Assembly (NCBI RefSeq): GCF_009766065.1
Contig: NZ_LMUE01000002.1
Span: 361,731 to 425,730 of the forward strand
DNA length: 64,000 nucleotides
Direction: 5' to 3'
Source of the DNA: Dyella sp. S184
GTDB lineage: Bacteria; Pseudomonadota; Gammaproteobacteria; Xanthomonadales; Rhodanobacteraceae
Under the pieces are notes generated by a model. The model did not search any database, was not told the origin of the DNA, and saw only the letters and a program-made list of their open reading frames with translations. This document shows positions 28,185-39,225 of the stretch, piece after piece. Each line of letters begins with the position of its first letter. Position 1 is the stretch's first letter. A program made the translations under genes and the position numbers.

Positions 28185-29069
28185 TCAGAGCTTGCCGATA
28201 AATTCGCGCACCACGCTGGCAAGCTTCGGATCCTGCATCGCCATATGCATGGTGGCGCGCACCAGACCAGCCTTGTTGCCACAGTCGAAACGGATACCTT
28301 CGAAGCGATAGGCCAGCACCTTGCCCTGCTCCTTCAGCAGTGCTTCGATCGCATCAGTGAGCTGGATCTCGCCGCCGGCGCCTGGCGTGGTCTGTTCCAG
28401 CAACTGGAAAATCCGACCCGGAAGCACATAGCGGCCGACCACCGCCAGGTTGGACGGCGCATCGGCAGGCTTGGGCTTCTCCACCATATGGCGGATCTGT
28501 GCGCTACGCTCGTCGATCTTCTGCGCATCGACGATGCCGTATTTGTCGGTGTCGTTGTGCGGTACTTCTTCGACCGCGATCACGCCAGCATGCTGCGACT
28601 CGGCGAGTTCGGCCATCTGCCGCAACGCGCCCTTGCCCGTGCCGATCGCACCGTTCCAGATCAGGTCGTCAGGCAACACCACGCCGAAGGGTTCGTCACC
28701 GACCACCGGCTTGGCACACAGCACGGCATGGCCAAGGCCAAGTGCCTCGGGCTGGGTCACGAAGATCGCCCGCACGTGCCGTGGCAAGGTGCCCTGCACG
28801 AGGGCCAGCAACTCGTCCTTGCCCTTTTCCTGCAGCTTCGCCTCCAGTTCGTAGGCCTTGTCGAAGTAATCGGCGATCGCGTGCTTGTAACGATTGGTGA
28901 CGAAAATCAGCGTATCCGCACCGGCATCCACCGCCTCGTCAACGGCATACTGGATCAGCGGTTTGTCGAGTACCGGCAGCATTTCCTTGGCGACCACCTT
29001 GGTCGCCGGCAGAAAACGCGTGCCGAGTCCGGCTACGGGAAACACCACCTTGCGCAGAGGCTTGCTCAC
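28185..29069 (-). CDS. galU: UTP-glucose-1-phosphate uridylyltransferase
   Basis: 294-residue nucleotidyltransferase making UDP-glucose, the precursor for exopolysaccharide, LPS core and UDP-glucuronate. The N-terminal VVFPVAGLGTRFLPATKVVAKEM (a G-x-G-T-R-x-L-P-x-T-K signature), IQYAVDEAV, and the VLPDDLI, EKPKP and GGEIQLTDAI segments are diagnostic for GalU. Its ATG overlaps the stop of the preceding dehydratase gene by 4 bp, so it is the promoter-distal gene of the operon. Confidence 0.96.
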   Translation of the reverse strand: MSKPLRKVVFPVAGLGTRFLPATKVVAKEMLPVLDKPLIQYAVDEAVDAGADTLIFVTNRYKHAIADYFDKAYELEAKLQEKGKDELLALVQGTLPRHVRAIFVTQPEALGLGHAVLCAKPVVGDEPFGVVLPDDLIWNGAIGTGKGALRQMAELAESQHAGVIAVEEVPHNDTDKYGIVDAQKIDERSAQIRHMVEKPKPADAPSNLAVVGRYVLPGRIFQLLEQTTPGAGGEIQLTDAIEALLKEQGKVLAYRFEGIRFDCGNKAGLVRATMHMAMQDPKLASVVREFIGKL

Positions 29070-30967
29070 TCATTGCTCTCCAGTTTCGTTACAGGGCGGA
29101 TCGACACCACGTTGTCCGGTTGTGCCGACTCGCTCCAGCGGAACGAAGGTAGCAGACTGGATACACAGCGCCGAAGTTCTTCTTCATCGAATACATCGAC
29201 GGCCTCGGCGGCCTTGCTCAACAGCGCCTGCAGCAGCTCCCACGATACTTCGCGATGCTGCGCCAGGAAGATCTTGGCGTGTTCGGTGGCACTGTAGTTT
29301 TCCAGCGGGTGGAACAGTTCCTCGAACAGCTTCTCGCCGGCACGCAGACCGGTGTAGACGATCGGGATTTCGCTGCCCGGCTTCTTGCCGGCCAGACGAA
29401 TCATCTGTTCGGCCAGATCGCGGATCTTCACCGGTTCGCCCATGTCGAGCGCGAAGATCTCGCCACCCTTGCCGATGCTCGCGCTCTGCAGGATCAACTG
29501 GCAGGCCTCGGGAATCGTCATGAAATAGCGCGAGATCTCCGGATGAGTCACGGTGATCGGGCCGCCTGCGCGGATCTGCTCCCGGAACAGCGGAACCACG
29601 GATCCGGCCGAATCCAGCACATTGCCGAAACGCACCGTCATGAAACGCGTATCGGCATGCGCATTGAGGTTCTGGCAATAGATCTCGGCGACACGCTTGC
29701 ACGCACCCATCACGCTGGTCGGGTTGACCGCCTTGTCGGTTGAGATCAGCACGAAACACTCGACACCGACCTCGCGTGCGGCGTCAGCCACCGTGCACGT
29801 ACCCAGCACGTTGTTGCGGAACGCCGCGCGCAGTTGCCCCTGCAGCATCGGCACATGCTTGTAGGCCGCGGCATGGAAAACCACCTGCGGCTTGGCTTCC
29901 GCGAATACCTTGTGCATCGCGGCCTGGTCACCGCAGTTGGCCAGGATGCCTTCGAGGATCAGCTCCGGAAAATCCGCGCGCAGTTCCTGGGTGATCCGAT
30001 AGAGGTTGTATTCGCTCTGCTCGACCACGATCAGCGACTGCGCGCCCAGCCGGGCAACCTGTCGGCACAGTTCCGAGCCGATCGAACCACCACCACCAGT
30101 GATCAGCACGCGACGCGCGGTCAGGGTCTCGCGGATCGCGGTCCAGTCCAGCTCCACCGCGTCGCGCCCTAGCAGATCCTCGATCGCCACTTCCTTGATC
30201 TGGTTGAACTGTGCCCGACCGGCAACCACGTCCTCCAGCCGCGGCACCGTTCGATAGGGCAGATCGGTGACATCGCACAGTGACACCACGCGCCGCATCT
30301 CGGTGGTCGATGCGCCGGGCAAGGCGATGAGCAACATGTCGACTGCTGCCTCACGTGCCATCTCAGGCAATTGGTCGAAACGACCCAGCACCGGGTGACC
30401 ATTGATACTGGCGCCGCGCAGGCTGGCCTTGTCATCAACAAAACCCACCACGGCATAGCGGCTGTCGTGGCGCAGGTCACGTGACAGCACTTCGCCAGCC
30501 CGATCCGCACCCACGATCAGAACCCGCTTCACGGTCTGGTTATGCAACAGGTCGTTGCGGCTGTCCTTCCAGTAGCGGTAGATCAGCCGCGGTCCGCCAA
30601 GTAGCGCCGCCAGCAAGATGGGGTAAAGCAGCAGGACCGAACGCGGCACGCCATCGAGCCGGTTGTACAGGAACAGCGCGAGATAAATCGCTACCGCCCC
30701 TGTTACCGCCGCGCGAAGGATGTTCCAGAGATCCGGCATGCTGGCAAAGCGCCAGACGCTCTTGTACAGCCCGGTCCAGCGGAAGATCAGCCCTTGCACC
30801 AGCAGCACGATCGGGAATTCGAACAGTTGATAACTGACGATCTCGTCCGGCTTCAACTCATAACGCAACAGCTTGGCGATCCACCACGCCAATGCCGCCA
30901 TGGTCAGGTCATGGAGTACAACCGCGATACGCGGGTGAATGAAACCGACAAGTTTACGCAGCGACAT
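29066..30967 (-). CDS. WbpM/CapD-type nucleoside-diphosphate-sugar 4,6-dehydratase
   Basis: 633-residue membrane-bound SDR. The first about 140 residues form four to five membrane helices. A CoA-binding-like Rossmann domain follows (RVLIVGADRAGEVLSRDL), then the catalytic SDR domain with GGGGSIGSELCRQ. The active site reads STDKAVNPTSVMGACKR, having the Met-x-x-x-Lys that replaces the usual Tyr in WbpM/FlaA1 enzymes. These make UDP-4-keto-6-deoxy-GlcNAc for O-antigen or capsule sugars such as QuiNAc or FucNAc. It overlaps the glycosyltransferase gene upstream by 14 bp and galU downstream by 4 bp. Confidence 0.93.
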   Translation of the reverse strand: MSLRKLVGFIHPRIAVVLHDLTMAALAWWIAKLLRYELKPDEIVSYQLFEFPIVLLVQGLIFRWTGLYKSVWRFASMPDLWNILRAAVTGAVAIYLALFLYNRLDGVPRSVLLLYPILLAALLGGPRLIYRYWKDSRNDLLHNQTVKRVLIVGADRAGEVLSRDLRHDSRYAVVGFVDDKASLRGASINGHPVLGRFDQLPEMAREAAVDMLLIALPGASTTEMRRVVSLCDVTDLPYRTVPRLEDVVAGRAQFNQIKEVAIEDLLGRDAVELDWTAIRETLTARRVLITGGGGSIGSELCRQVARLGAQSLIVVEQSEYNLYRITQELRADFPELILEGILANCGDQAAMHKVFAEAKPQVVFHAAAYKHVPMLQGQLRAAFRNNVLGTCTVADAAREVGVECFVLISTDKAVNPTSVMGACKRVAEIYCQNLNAHADTRFMTVRFGNVLDSAGSVVPLFREQIRAGGPITVTHPEISRYFMTIPEACQLILQSASIGKGGEIFALDMGEPVKIRDLAEQMIRLAGKKPGSEIPIVYTGLRAGEKLFEELFHPLENYSATEHAKIFLAQHREVSWELLQALLSKAAEAVDVFDEEELRRCVSSLLPSFRWSESAQPDNVVSIRPVTKLESNE

Positions 30968-31970
30968 GGCGGTCCTTGGAAAGATGACGTCGCAGGCAGC
31001 GACGTTTCAGCGCCAGCCACAGGGCTGCAGCCGCCGAATAAACGAGCATGGTAATCGGCAACGCCAACTCCAGATGACTCCAGGCCAACCAGGTGAACGG
31101 TGCCGCGACCAGCAGGTTCCAGGCCAGGTAACCGCCCCCTACCCCTGCATGGGAGCCACCATGGCGTACCAGCCACTGGTACAGATGTTCGCGGTGCGCA
31201 GTGTACCAGCGGCGCCCACGCCACATGCGCGTCAACAGGGTCAGGCTGGCATCCACCAGGAACGCCGACGACAGAGTCAGCGCCGGCCACAGCAAGGCAT
31301 GCTCGATACGCCACAGCATCGCGCTGAACGCAAAGATCAACAGGCCGGCACTGCCGCTGCCGACATCGCCCATGAAAATCCGTGCCGGTGAGCGGTTGTA
31401 GTACCAGAAACCCAGCGCCGCCGCCGCCAACGTCGCGGCCGCCAACGCGAGTGCAGGCTGTGCCACCGCCCACGCAAGGAGCGCCAGCCCACTGGCGACA
31501 AACATCACCTGTTGTGCCAGCAAACCATCAATCCCGTCCATGAAATTGTGCAGGTTGATGCTCCAGGCACCGCCGATCAGCAACAGCGGCAGCCACCATA
31601 TCGACAAACCCGTCGCCAGCAACGCGAGAGAAAACCCGAATACTGCCAACAGTTGTGCTGCGAATCTCGGCAACACCGGCAGCGACTGGTGATCGTCCCA
31701 CCAGCCTGCCAGTGCCACCAGCACCAGCGCGCCGAGCAGTCCTGCGATCACACTGGCCGGCCATGCCCCCGGCAAACTCCACAATGTGCCAGGCAGACAG
31801 ACGAGCATCGCCACCACAATACCGATGCCACCACCACGCGGGGTAGCCAGGCTATGCGAACGACGCTGTCCCGGGTGATCGAGCATTCCGCGCCGATGTG
31901 CATAGCCGATCGCACCACGCACCAGCAACAGTGTAATCAGCAACGCTGTGAACAACCATCCAATGGCCAT
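30954..31970 (-). CDS. WecA/MraY-family undecaprenyl-phosphate sugar-1-phosphate transferase (GT4)
   Basis: About 338 residues, polytopic (10-11 helices). Family motifs: HRRGMLDHPGQRRSHSLATPRGGG in two segments, AWSINLHNFMDGIDGLLA (D-x-x-D/N catalytic loop), FMGDVGSGSAG and a C-terminal RMWRGRRWYTAHREHLYQ loop. It loads the first sugar phosphate onto the lipid carrier for O-antigen or similar glycans. ATG 31970 has GAGGA 7 nt upstream and is preferred to ATG 31982 and to the far-upstream ATG at 32129. Its partners downstream, WbpM-like and GalU, supply the nucleotide sugars. Confidence 0.92.
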   Translation of the reverse strand: MAIGWLFTALLITLLLVRGAIGYAHRRGMLDHPGQRRSHSLATPRGGGIGIVVAMLVCLPGTLWSLPGAWPASVIAGLLGALVLVALAGWWDDHQSLPVLPRFAAQLLAVFGFSLALLATGLSIWWLPLLLIGGAWSINLHNFMDGIDGLLAQQVMFVASGLALLAWAVAQPALALAAATLAAAALGFWYYNRSPARIFMGDVGSGSAGLLIFAFSAMLWRIEHALLWPALTLSSAFLVDASLTLLTRMWRGRRWYTAHREHLYQWLVRHGGSHAGVGGGYLAWNLLVAAPFTWLAWSHLELALPITMLVYSAAAALWLALKRRCLRRHLSKDRHVAA

Positions 31971-31983
31971 GGCGATCCTCATG

Positions 31984-33156
31984 TCACTCGCTGGCGACGC
32001 CATGGATCGGACGGATCGTGCTCCAGCTCTTGCAACTGGGGCATTGCCAGTGATGTGCCTTGGCACCGAAGCCGCAGCGACTGCAGCGATACATCGCCTG
32101 GCCTTCCAGCAGTTTCTTGGTGAGATCACGCAGGATCAGGAAATTCTCGCGCGCCTCGCCTTCGATCTTGTCCATGGTCGCGTCGATCAGTGCCATCAGG
32201 CCGCGCACGGACGGCCGTTGGCGCAGTTGCGAAGTCAGGAAGTCGATCCCCGCCCGCTCGCCATCACGCTGCCGGTAGATCTGGGTCAAGGCCAGCACGG
32301 GCGAGATGCCGTGGTAACGCACCAGCATTTCTCTGAGGAAAACTTCGGCGCGTTCCATCTGCTGCGAACGGGCATAGCTGTTGAGCAGTGGCGGCAGGAT
32401 CTCCGGGGTGAACGCGATGTCAGCCTGGACGGCCGCTTCATAGGCAGTGACCGCCTCGACATGCTGATCATCCTCGGCATGCAGCCGGCCGGTCAGCATG
32501 AACGCGCGCACACAATCCGGCTGACAGTCGAATGCCTGACGCAGATAATCGCGCGCCTCGGCGCGGGCACCATGCTGGCGTGAGCGGTCGGCAAGTTCGC
32601 AATAGAACTGGGCGATCATCGGCGTCTCGTCTTCGCCGGTCATGATCTCCAACCGGCGCGCATGCTCGATTGCCTTGTGCCAATCGCGTTCGTGCTGGTA
32701 GATAGCGATCAGGTGGCGCAACGCCGACGGTGCATGCGCATCCATCGCCACCAGGTCGGAAAAAAGCGCTTCGGCACGATCCAGCAAACCAGCGCGCATA
32801 TAGTCTTCACCCAGCTCCAGCAGCGCCACCGTCTTCATGGCGTCGGACAGGCCGGGCCGGGAAACCAAGTGCTGATGCAGGCGGATTGCCCGATCCACTT
32901 CGCCACGGCGACGGAACAGGTTGCCCAGCGCCAGATGGGTTTCCACTGTATCGCGGTTGTATTCGGCCAGCTTGAGGAAAACCTCGATCGCCTTGTCCTG
33001 CTCCTCGTTGAGCAGGTAATTCAGGCCGCGGAAGTAGTCCGAGGAAAGCTCACTGACTTCGGCGCCGGAACGACGCGCGCCGATACGGCGGGAAGCCCAC
33101 CAGCCCAGAGCGAAGGCAGCTGGCACCAGCGGAACCAGCACAGACGGAAAATTCAT
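31984..33156 (-). CDS. lapB: LapB (YciM), LPS assembly regulator
   Basis: 390 residues: an N-terminal membrane anchor (LVPLVPAAFALGWWA), about nine TPR repeats and a C-terminal rubredoxin-like metal site (YRCSRCG and CPSCKSW). In E. coli LapB presents LpxC to FtsH for degradation and thus sets the LPS level. Its start at 33156 overlaps the lapA stop (ATGA), which excludes the longer open frame from 33450. It sits in the classical lapA-lapB order, here leading into O-antigen genes. Confidence 0.96.
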   Translation of the reverse strand: MNFPSVLVPLVPAAFALGWWASRRIGARRSGAEVSELSSDYFRGLNYLLNEEQDKAIEVFLKLAEYNRDTVETHLALGNLFRRRGEVDRAIRLHQHLVSRPGLSDAMKTVALLELGEDYMRAGLLDRAEALFSDLVAMDAHAPSALRHLIAIYQHERDWHKAIEHARRLEIMTGEDETPMIAQFYCELADRSRQHGARAEARDYLRQAFDCQPDCVRAFMLTGRLHAEDDQHVEAVTAYEAAVQADIAFTPEILPPLLNSYARSQQMERAEVFLREMLVRYHGISPVLALTQIYRQRDGERAGIDFLTSQLRQRPSVRGLMALIDATMDKIEGEARENFLILRDLTKKLLEGQAMYRCSRCGFGAKAHHWQCPSCKSWSTIRPIHGVASE

Positions 33157-33410
33157 GGCTTGGGCGGCAACTTCTTTTCGACACGCAGTTGCTGACGATG
33201 CAGGCGACGTTGGCGCGAACTCACACCAATCCATGCGGTAAGGCCGCCAAGCAGCCAGCCGATCACCACGGCACCAAGCAAGGCAGCACCCTTGGGCAGC
33301 CGCACTTGCGCGAACGCGAGGTCGTAACCGACCAGGTCGGCATTGAGCGCACCCAGCACCACGCCGGCAGCGATGAAGATCACAAGGATGAGTATGGCGA
33401 GCAGTCGCAT
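33153..33410 (-). CDS. lapA: LapA (YciS, DUF1049) membrane protein
   Basis: 85 residues with two membrane helices (ILVIFIAAGVVLGALNADLV; LGAVVIGWLLGGLTAWIGV) and a basic cytoplasmic tail. This is the small partner of LapB that is conserved upstream of it in proteobacteria. The 4-bp overlap with lapB implies coupled translation. Confidence 0.93.
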   Translation of the reverse strand: MRLLAILILVIFIAAGVVLGALNADLVGYDLAFAQVRLPKGAALLGAVVIGWLLGGLTAWIGVSSRQRRLHRQQLRVEKKLPPKP

Positions 33411-33511
33411 GCCCAGACTTTACCCGATTGGCCGCGGCGGGCACAGACAATGCGTGCCATCAATGTGGTGGCGATTCAGAACAGGCCCGCAGTCGTGCCG
33501 GATCTGCAGGC

Positions 33512-33547
33512 AAAAAGAAGGCAGGCCGACTTGCGTCGCCTGCCTTC
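33512..33547 (-). terminator. Rho-independent terminator after ihfB
   Basis: GAAGGCAGGC (33517-33526) pairs perfectly with GCCTGCCTTC (33538-33547), and the leftward transcript then runs into five U residues (33516-33512). It separates the rpsA-ihfB transcript from lapAB. Confidence 0.9.
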
Positions 33548-33567
33548 GGTAAACCTCGGTTACCGAC

Positions 33568-33867
33568 TCAGCCGGCTTCCTGATCCAGATCAAGATTGAC
33601 GCGTTCGCGCAATTCCTTGCCTGGCTTGAAATGCGGCACGTGCTTGCCTGGCAGCGCCACGGCGTCGCCCGTCTTCGGGTTGCGCCCCATCCGTGGTGGA
33701 CGGTAATGCAACGCGAAGCTGCCGAAACCGCGCACCTCAATGCGTTCGCCGTGAGCCAGTGCATGGCTCATCTGCTCGATCACACTCTTGACGGCCATCT
33801 CGACGTCAGCAAACGCAAGATGGGTCTGACGCTTCGCCAGCGCCTCGATCAATTCGGATTTGGTCAT
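33568..33867 (-). CDS. ihfB: integration host factor subunit beta
   Basis: 99-residue DNA-bending protein of the HU/IHF family. The beta-arm signature [21 protein letters not shown] is followed by the DNA-intercalating proline region ([21 protein letters not shown]). [17 protein letters not shown] is a standard IhfB start. It follows rpsA, the universal proteobacterial arrangement, and is capped by a strong terminator. Confidence 0.97.
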   Translation of the reverse strand: MTKSELIEALAKRQTHLAFADVEMAVKSVIEQMSHALAHGERIEVRGFGSFALHYRPPRMGRNPKTGDAVALPGKHVPHFKPGKELRERVNLDLDQEAG

Positions 33868-33895
33868 GGGACCCCAATGTCCGTGACATGAAACA

Positions 33896-33920
33896 GCGGG
33901 GCAGCGATGTGCCGCCCCGC
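33896..33920 (-). terminator. hairpin between rpsA and ihfB
   Basis: GCGGGGC (33896-33902) and GCCCCGC (33914-33920) form a 7-bp stem; leftward it is followed by TGTTT. It could partly terminate rpsA transcription, tuning ihfB output. Confidence 0.45.
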
Positions 33921-33939
33921 ATCCGTCTGCAACGTGAGA

Positions 33940-35616
33940 TCAATCAGCCTTGTCGAACTGCTCTTTGAGCAACGCGCCAAGCTTGGTCGTGCCGGTCGAT
34001 GCCGACGCGTAGTCGACAGCAGCCACCTCAGGCACATCTTCCTCGTCCTTCGCGCGGATCGAGAGTGCCAGCTGGCGACCCTTGCGATCCATGCCCGTGA
34101 ACTTGGCTTCGACCTTGTCGCCCACCTTCAGATGCAGCGTGGCATCCTCGATGCGCTCCTTGGCGATGTCGTTGGCGCGCAGGTAACCCTCGACGCCCTC
34201 GCCCAGATCGATCACTGCACCCTTCGCATCGACTTCCTTGACGGTGCCGTTGACGATGGTGCCGCGCGGATTCGCCGCCATGAACTGGCCGAACGGATCC
34301 TGCTCCATCTGCTTGATGCCGAGCGAGATGCGCTCGCGCTCCGGATCAACGGCCAACACCACGGCCTCGATCTCGTCACCCTTCTTGAAGTTGCGAACCA
34401 GATCTTCGCCGGACATCTGCCAGGAGATATCGGACAGGTGCACCAGACCGTCGATGCCGCCGTCCAGGCCGATGAACACGCCGAAATCGGTGATCGACTT
34501 GATCTGACCGGAGACCTTGTCGCCCTTCTTGTGCATCGCTGCGAAGGCTTCCCACGGGTTCGAGCGGGTCTGCTTGATACCCAGCGAGATGCGGCGACGC
34601 TCCTCATCCACGTCCAGCACGGTGACTTCGGTCTCATCACCGACCTGAACCACCTTGGCCGGATTGACGTTCTTGTTGGTCCAATCCATCTCGGACACGT
34701 GCACCAGACCTTCCACGCCCGGCTCGATCTCGACGAAGCAGCCGTAATCGGTGACGTTGGAAACCTTGCCGAACAGGCGGCTGCCGACCGGATAACGGCG
34801 GGCAATCGCGACCCACGGGTCGTCGCCCAGCTGCTTCAGGCCGAGCGAAACGCGGTTGCGCTCCTTGTCGTACTTCAGCACACGCACGTCCAGCTCGTCG
34901 CCGACGTTGACCACTTCGGACGGATGACGCACACGCTTCCACGCCATGTCGGTGATGTGCAGCAGGCCGTCGATACCGCCCAGATCCACGAACGCGCCGT
35001 AGTCGGTCAGGTTCTTGACGGTGCCCTTGACCACGGCGCCCTCGGTCAGACGCTCAAGCAGCTGCTCGCGCTCGGCCGAGAACTCGGTCTCGACGACGGC
35101 GCGGCGGCTGACCACCACGTTGTTGCGCTTGCGGTCGAGCTTGATGATCTTGAACTCGAGTTCCTTGCCCTCGAGGAACACAGGGTCGCGTACCGGGCGC
35201 ACGTCGACCAGCGAGCCCGGCAGGAATGCGCGGACGTCCTTGATGTCGACCGTGAAACCGCCCTTGACCTTGCCGGAGATGAGGCCAACGATGGTCTCTT
35301 CCTTGTCGAACGCGTGCTCGAGGTCGTCCCACACCATCGAGCGCTTGGCTTTCTCGCGTGACAGCTTGGTTTCGCCGAAACCGTCTTCCAAAGCTTCGAG
35401 GGCAACCTTCACCTCGTCGCCTACCTGCACCTCCAGTACGCCCTCTTCGTTCTTGAACTGCTCGATCGGGACGATGCCTTCGCTCTTCAGGCCAGCATTG
35501 ATCACGACGACGTCATTGCGGATTTCCACAACGATGCCGGTGACGATGGCGCCGGGCTTCAGCTTGGAGATAGCCTGTTGGCTCTGTTCAAACAGTTCGG
35601 CAAAACTTTCAGTCAT
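33940..35616 (-). CDS. rpsA: 30S ribosomal protein S1
   Basis: 558 residues with six S1/OB repeats, the full gammaproteobacterial length. Diagnostic segments include SFAELFEQS at the N-terminus, [20 protein letters not shown], and the repeated GxDGLxHxxDxxW motifs. It binds mRNA leaders for initiation on the 30S subunit. It lies between cmk and ihfB on the same strand, as in E. coli, and has a hairpin-bearing leader at 35691-35730. Confidence 0.98.
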   Translation of the reverse strand: MTESFAELFEQSQQAISKLKPGAIVTGIVVEIRNDVVVINAGLKSEGIVPIEQFKNEEGVLEVQVGDEVKVALEALEDGFGETKLSREKAKRSMVWDDLEHAFDKEETIVGLISGKVKGGFTVDIKDVRAFLPGSLVDVRPVRDPVFLEGKELEFKIIKLDRKRNNVVVSRRAVVETEFSAEREQLLERLTEGAVVKGTVKNLTDYGAFVDLGGIDGLLHITDMAWKRVRHPSEVVNVGDELDVRVLKYDKERNRVSLGLKQLGDDPWVAIARRYPVGSRLFGKVSNVTDYGCFVEIEPGVEGLVHVSEMDWTNKNVNPAKVVQVGDETEVTVLDVDEERRRISLGIKQTRSNPWEAFAAMHKKGDKVSGQIKSITDFGVFIGLDGGIDGLVHLSDISWQMSGEDLVRNFKKGDEIEAVVLAVDPERERISLGIKQMEQDPFGQFMAANPRGTIVNGTVKEVDAKGAVIDLGEGVEGYLRANDIAKERIEDATLHLKVGDKVEAKFTGMDRKGRQLALSIRAKDEEDVPEVAAVDYASASTGTTKLGALLKEQFDKAD

Positions 35617-35690
35617 GTTGATTCCATAGTGGGAAAAGACCGTGATCCGTTGCGCTTGCTGACGTGTTGCGCACGAACTTTCCGGTCCAC

Positions 35691-35730
35691 CGGTCGGGGG
35701 TGTCTTCAGGTGGTTCCTCGGAACCGACCG
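35691..35730 (-). promoter_or_regulatory. hairpin in the rpsA 5' leader
   Basis: CGGTCGG (35691-35697) can pair with CCGACCG (35724-35730), with a nested GGTTCC/GGAACC alternative (35712-35717 with 35720-35725). E. coli S1 represses its own translation through leader hairpins, so this is a plausible counterpart. The structure was found by eye, without folding energies. Confidence 0.35.
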
Positions 35731-35803
35731 TCGTCACCGTGGGTCAAAATCCCCTGCCGCAGCAGGAGCGCAGAAACCGCCGCGCAACCGGATCCTTGAT
35801 GAT

Positions 35804-36484
35804 CTATGGCTGCACGACGGCAAGTACTTTCGCGACAACCTCGTCGATGCCCATGCCGGTGGTGTCTATCAGCAAGGCATCTTCGGCAGGCTTGAGCGGC
35901 GCGACCGCACGCGATGCATCACGGCTGTCACGCGCTTCAATTTCGCGCTGAAGGCCGCCAAGTGTAACGCTGAGTCCCTTTTCCTTCAACTGCTTATAGC
36001 GTCTTTTCGCGCGTTCGGCGGCGCTCGCGGTAAGGAACACCTTGAACGCGGCGTCCGGGAAGATCACCGTCCCCATGTCCCGCCCGTCGGCGACCAGCCC
36101 GGGCGACTTGCGAAAGCCCAGCTGCAGCGCCACCAAGGCCTCGCGCACCGACGGCATCGAGGCAATCGCCGAGGCCGCTGCACCGGCGGTTTCGGTGCGC
36201 AGCTCGTCGGTAGCATCGTGTCCGTTGACCACGACCCGTGTCGCACCACCGTCGGTGGCCGCGCGAAACTGGATTTTCGTGCTGTGGGCGCAACGGGTCA
36301 CCGCCTCCACATCGGACAGATCCAGCCCGGCCATGCCGGCGGCATAGCCCACCGCCCGGTACAGCGCCCCGGAATCCAGCAACCGCCAGCCCAGATGCTC
36401 GGCCACCAAGGCGCTGATCGTGCCCTTGCCCGATCCCGACGGCCCGTCGATGGTAAGTACGGGTACAGGCGGGGCATGACTCAT
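35804..36484 (-). CDS. cmk: cytidylate kinase
   Basis: 226-residue CMP/dCMP kinase. The P-loop GPSGSGKGT is near the N-terminus, followed by [13 protein letters not shown] and the [29 protein letters not shown] region in the NMP-binding and LID segments. ATG 36484 has AGGA about 7 nt upstream and agrees with the family N-terminus, so the open frame from 36571 is not used. It recycles CMP from lipid and nucleic-acid turnover, and precedes rpsA as in many proteobacteria. Confidence 0.96.
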   Translation of the reverse strand: MSHAPPVPVLTIDGPSGSGKGTISALVAEHLGWRLLDSGALYRAVGYAAGMAGLDLSDVEAVTRCAHSTKIQFRAATDGGATRVVVNGHDATDELRTETAGAAASAIASMPSVREALVALQLGFRKSPGLVADGRDMGTVIFPDAAFKVFLTASAAERAKRRYKQLKEKGLSVTLGGLQREIEARDSRDASRAVAPLKPAEDALLIDTTGMGIDEVVAKVLAVVQP

Positions 36485-36593
36485 GATGATTCCTGGCTGG
36501 GCGGTCGAAAGCGGAAGTTTAACGCGTTGACCCCACTGGGAACGCGTGCTATCTAGCCGGTCTCCTTGCACTCAAGTCAGCCCAATCCGCCTT

Positions 36594-36851
36594 ATGACCG
36601 ATCTTCGCCGCGAGTTCGAACAAGCCGCCGAGGACATCCAGCAATTGGGTTTGCGCCCCGACAACGACACCTTGCTGAAGCTCTATGCCCTGTACAAGCA
36701 AGGCTCGGAGGGTGACCTGCGCCGAACCCAGCCAGGCTTCTTCGACTTTGTCGGCACCGCCAAACACGAGGCATGGGCACAATTGAACGGCGTGCCCGAA
36801 GAGGAAGCCATGCGCCGTTACATCGCGCTGGTGCATCAGCTGCTGGCGTGA
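36594..36851 (+). CDS. acyl-CoA-binding protein
   Basis: 85-residue four-helix acyl-CoA-binding domain. The signature LLKLYALYKQGSEGDL matches the YALYKQAT-x-GD core of ACBP, and GTAKHEAWAQLNGVPEEEA is the third helix. ATG 36594 removes an unrelated 16-residue open extension. It is followed within 100 bp by fadH on the same strand; a fatty-acyl-CoA carrier beside a beta-oxidation enzyme makes biological sense. Confidence 0.9.
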   Translation: MTDLRREFEQAAEDIQQLGLRPDNDTLLKLYALYKQGSEGDLRRTQPGFFDFVGTAKHEAWAQLNGVPEEEAMRRYIALVHQLLA

Positions 36852-36935
36852 GTTTCCCGGCCTGAGTTTGCCGCGGTGCATACGCAGCGCTTGCTTTCCT
36901 ATGCCCAACACCGGCACATTCATACGATCGTTTGA

Positions 36936-38969
<2,034 letters not shown>

Positions 38970-38987
38970 TTCCATAAGCCAGATACG

Positions 38988-39020
38988 CCGACGCCGCTGT
39001 CAGGAAGGCAGCGGCGTCGG
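38988..39020 (+). terminator. hairpin downstream of fadH
   Basis: CCGACGCCGCTG (38988-38999) and CAGCGGCGTCGG (39009-39020) form a perfect 12-bp stem with a 9-nt loop, 18 bp after the fadH stop. There is no U-run, so termination may be partial; it also faces the end of the candidate leftward RNA at 39027. Confidence 0.6.
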
Positions 39021-39026
39021 GAACAT

Positions 39027-39155
39027 AAAAGAAAGCGCCCCGCAGGAAGACGCATCAATATGGGTTCAGGGGGGGAGTTGAACCGGATATCGTATTTAGC
39101 GTCGCTGCGGGGCGAGGGCCGCCGCCACTAGGGGGAGGGGAAGTGGCGTGACGGA
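39027..39155 (-). ncRNA. candidate small RNA with C-rich loops
   Basis: Read leftward, CGCCACT/AGTGGCG (39148-39142 with 39129-39123) closes a loop UCCCCUCCCCCU. Then CGCCCCGCAG plus GACGC (39114-39099) pair with GCGUC plus CUGCGGGGCG (39053-39036), enclosing a second hairpin GGUUCA/UGAACC (39084-39063) whose loop is ACUCCCCCCC. The tail is CUUUCUUUU. A promoter fits: TTGGAT (39189-39184), 16 bp, CATAAA (39167-39162). C-rich loops of this kind pair with Shine-Dalgarno sequences in small RNAs such as sX13 of Xanthomonas. Structure is seen in the sequence; function and homology are inference. Confidence 0.6.
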
Positions 39156-39197
39156 AGAGAGTTTATGATCGACGCGATAGAGTATCCAATATATATT

Positions 39198-39224
39198 TAG
39201 CGAGCCATTAATACGATATCGCTA
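39198..39224 (+). promoter_or_regulatory. palindromic site before lysR, possible autoregulatory operator
   Basis: TAGCGA (39198-39203) and TCGCTA (39219-39224) are inverted arms ending 1 bp before the lysR ATG. Within it AATACGATATC (39210-39220) recurs inverted as GATATCGTATT at 39086-39096. LysR proteins often repress themselves through such sites; this is only a candidate. Confidence 0.4.
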
Positions 39225-39225
39225 T

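Noticed and set aside
33907-35361. 484-codon frame opposite rpsA
   Set aside because: Antisense shadow of the S1 repeats; no start signal and no domain.
39061-39084. GGTTCAACTCC on the minus strand, resembling a tRNA T-arm
   Set aside because: No acceptor, D or anticodon arms can be drawn around it; it fits the C-rich hairpin of the candidate small RNA.
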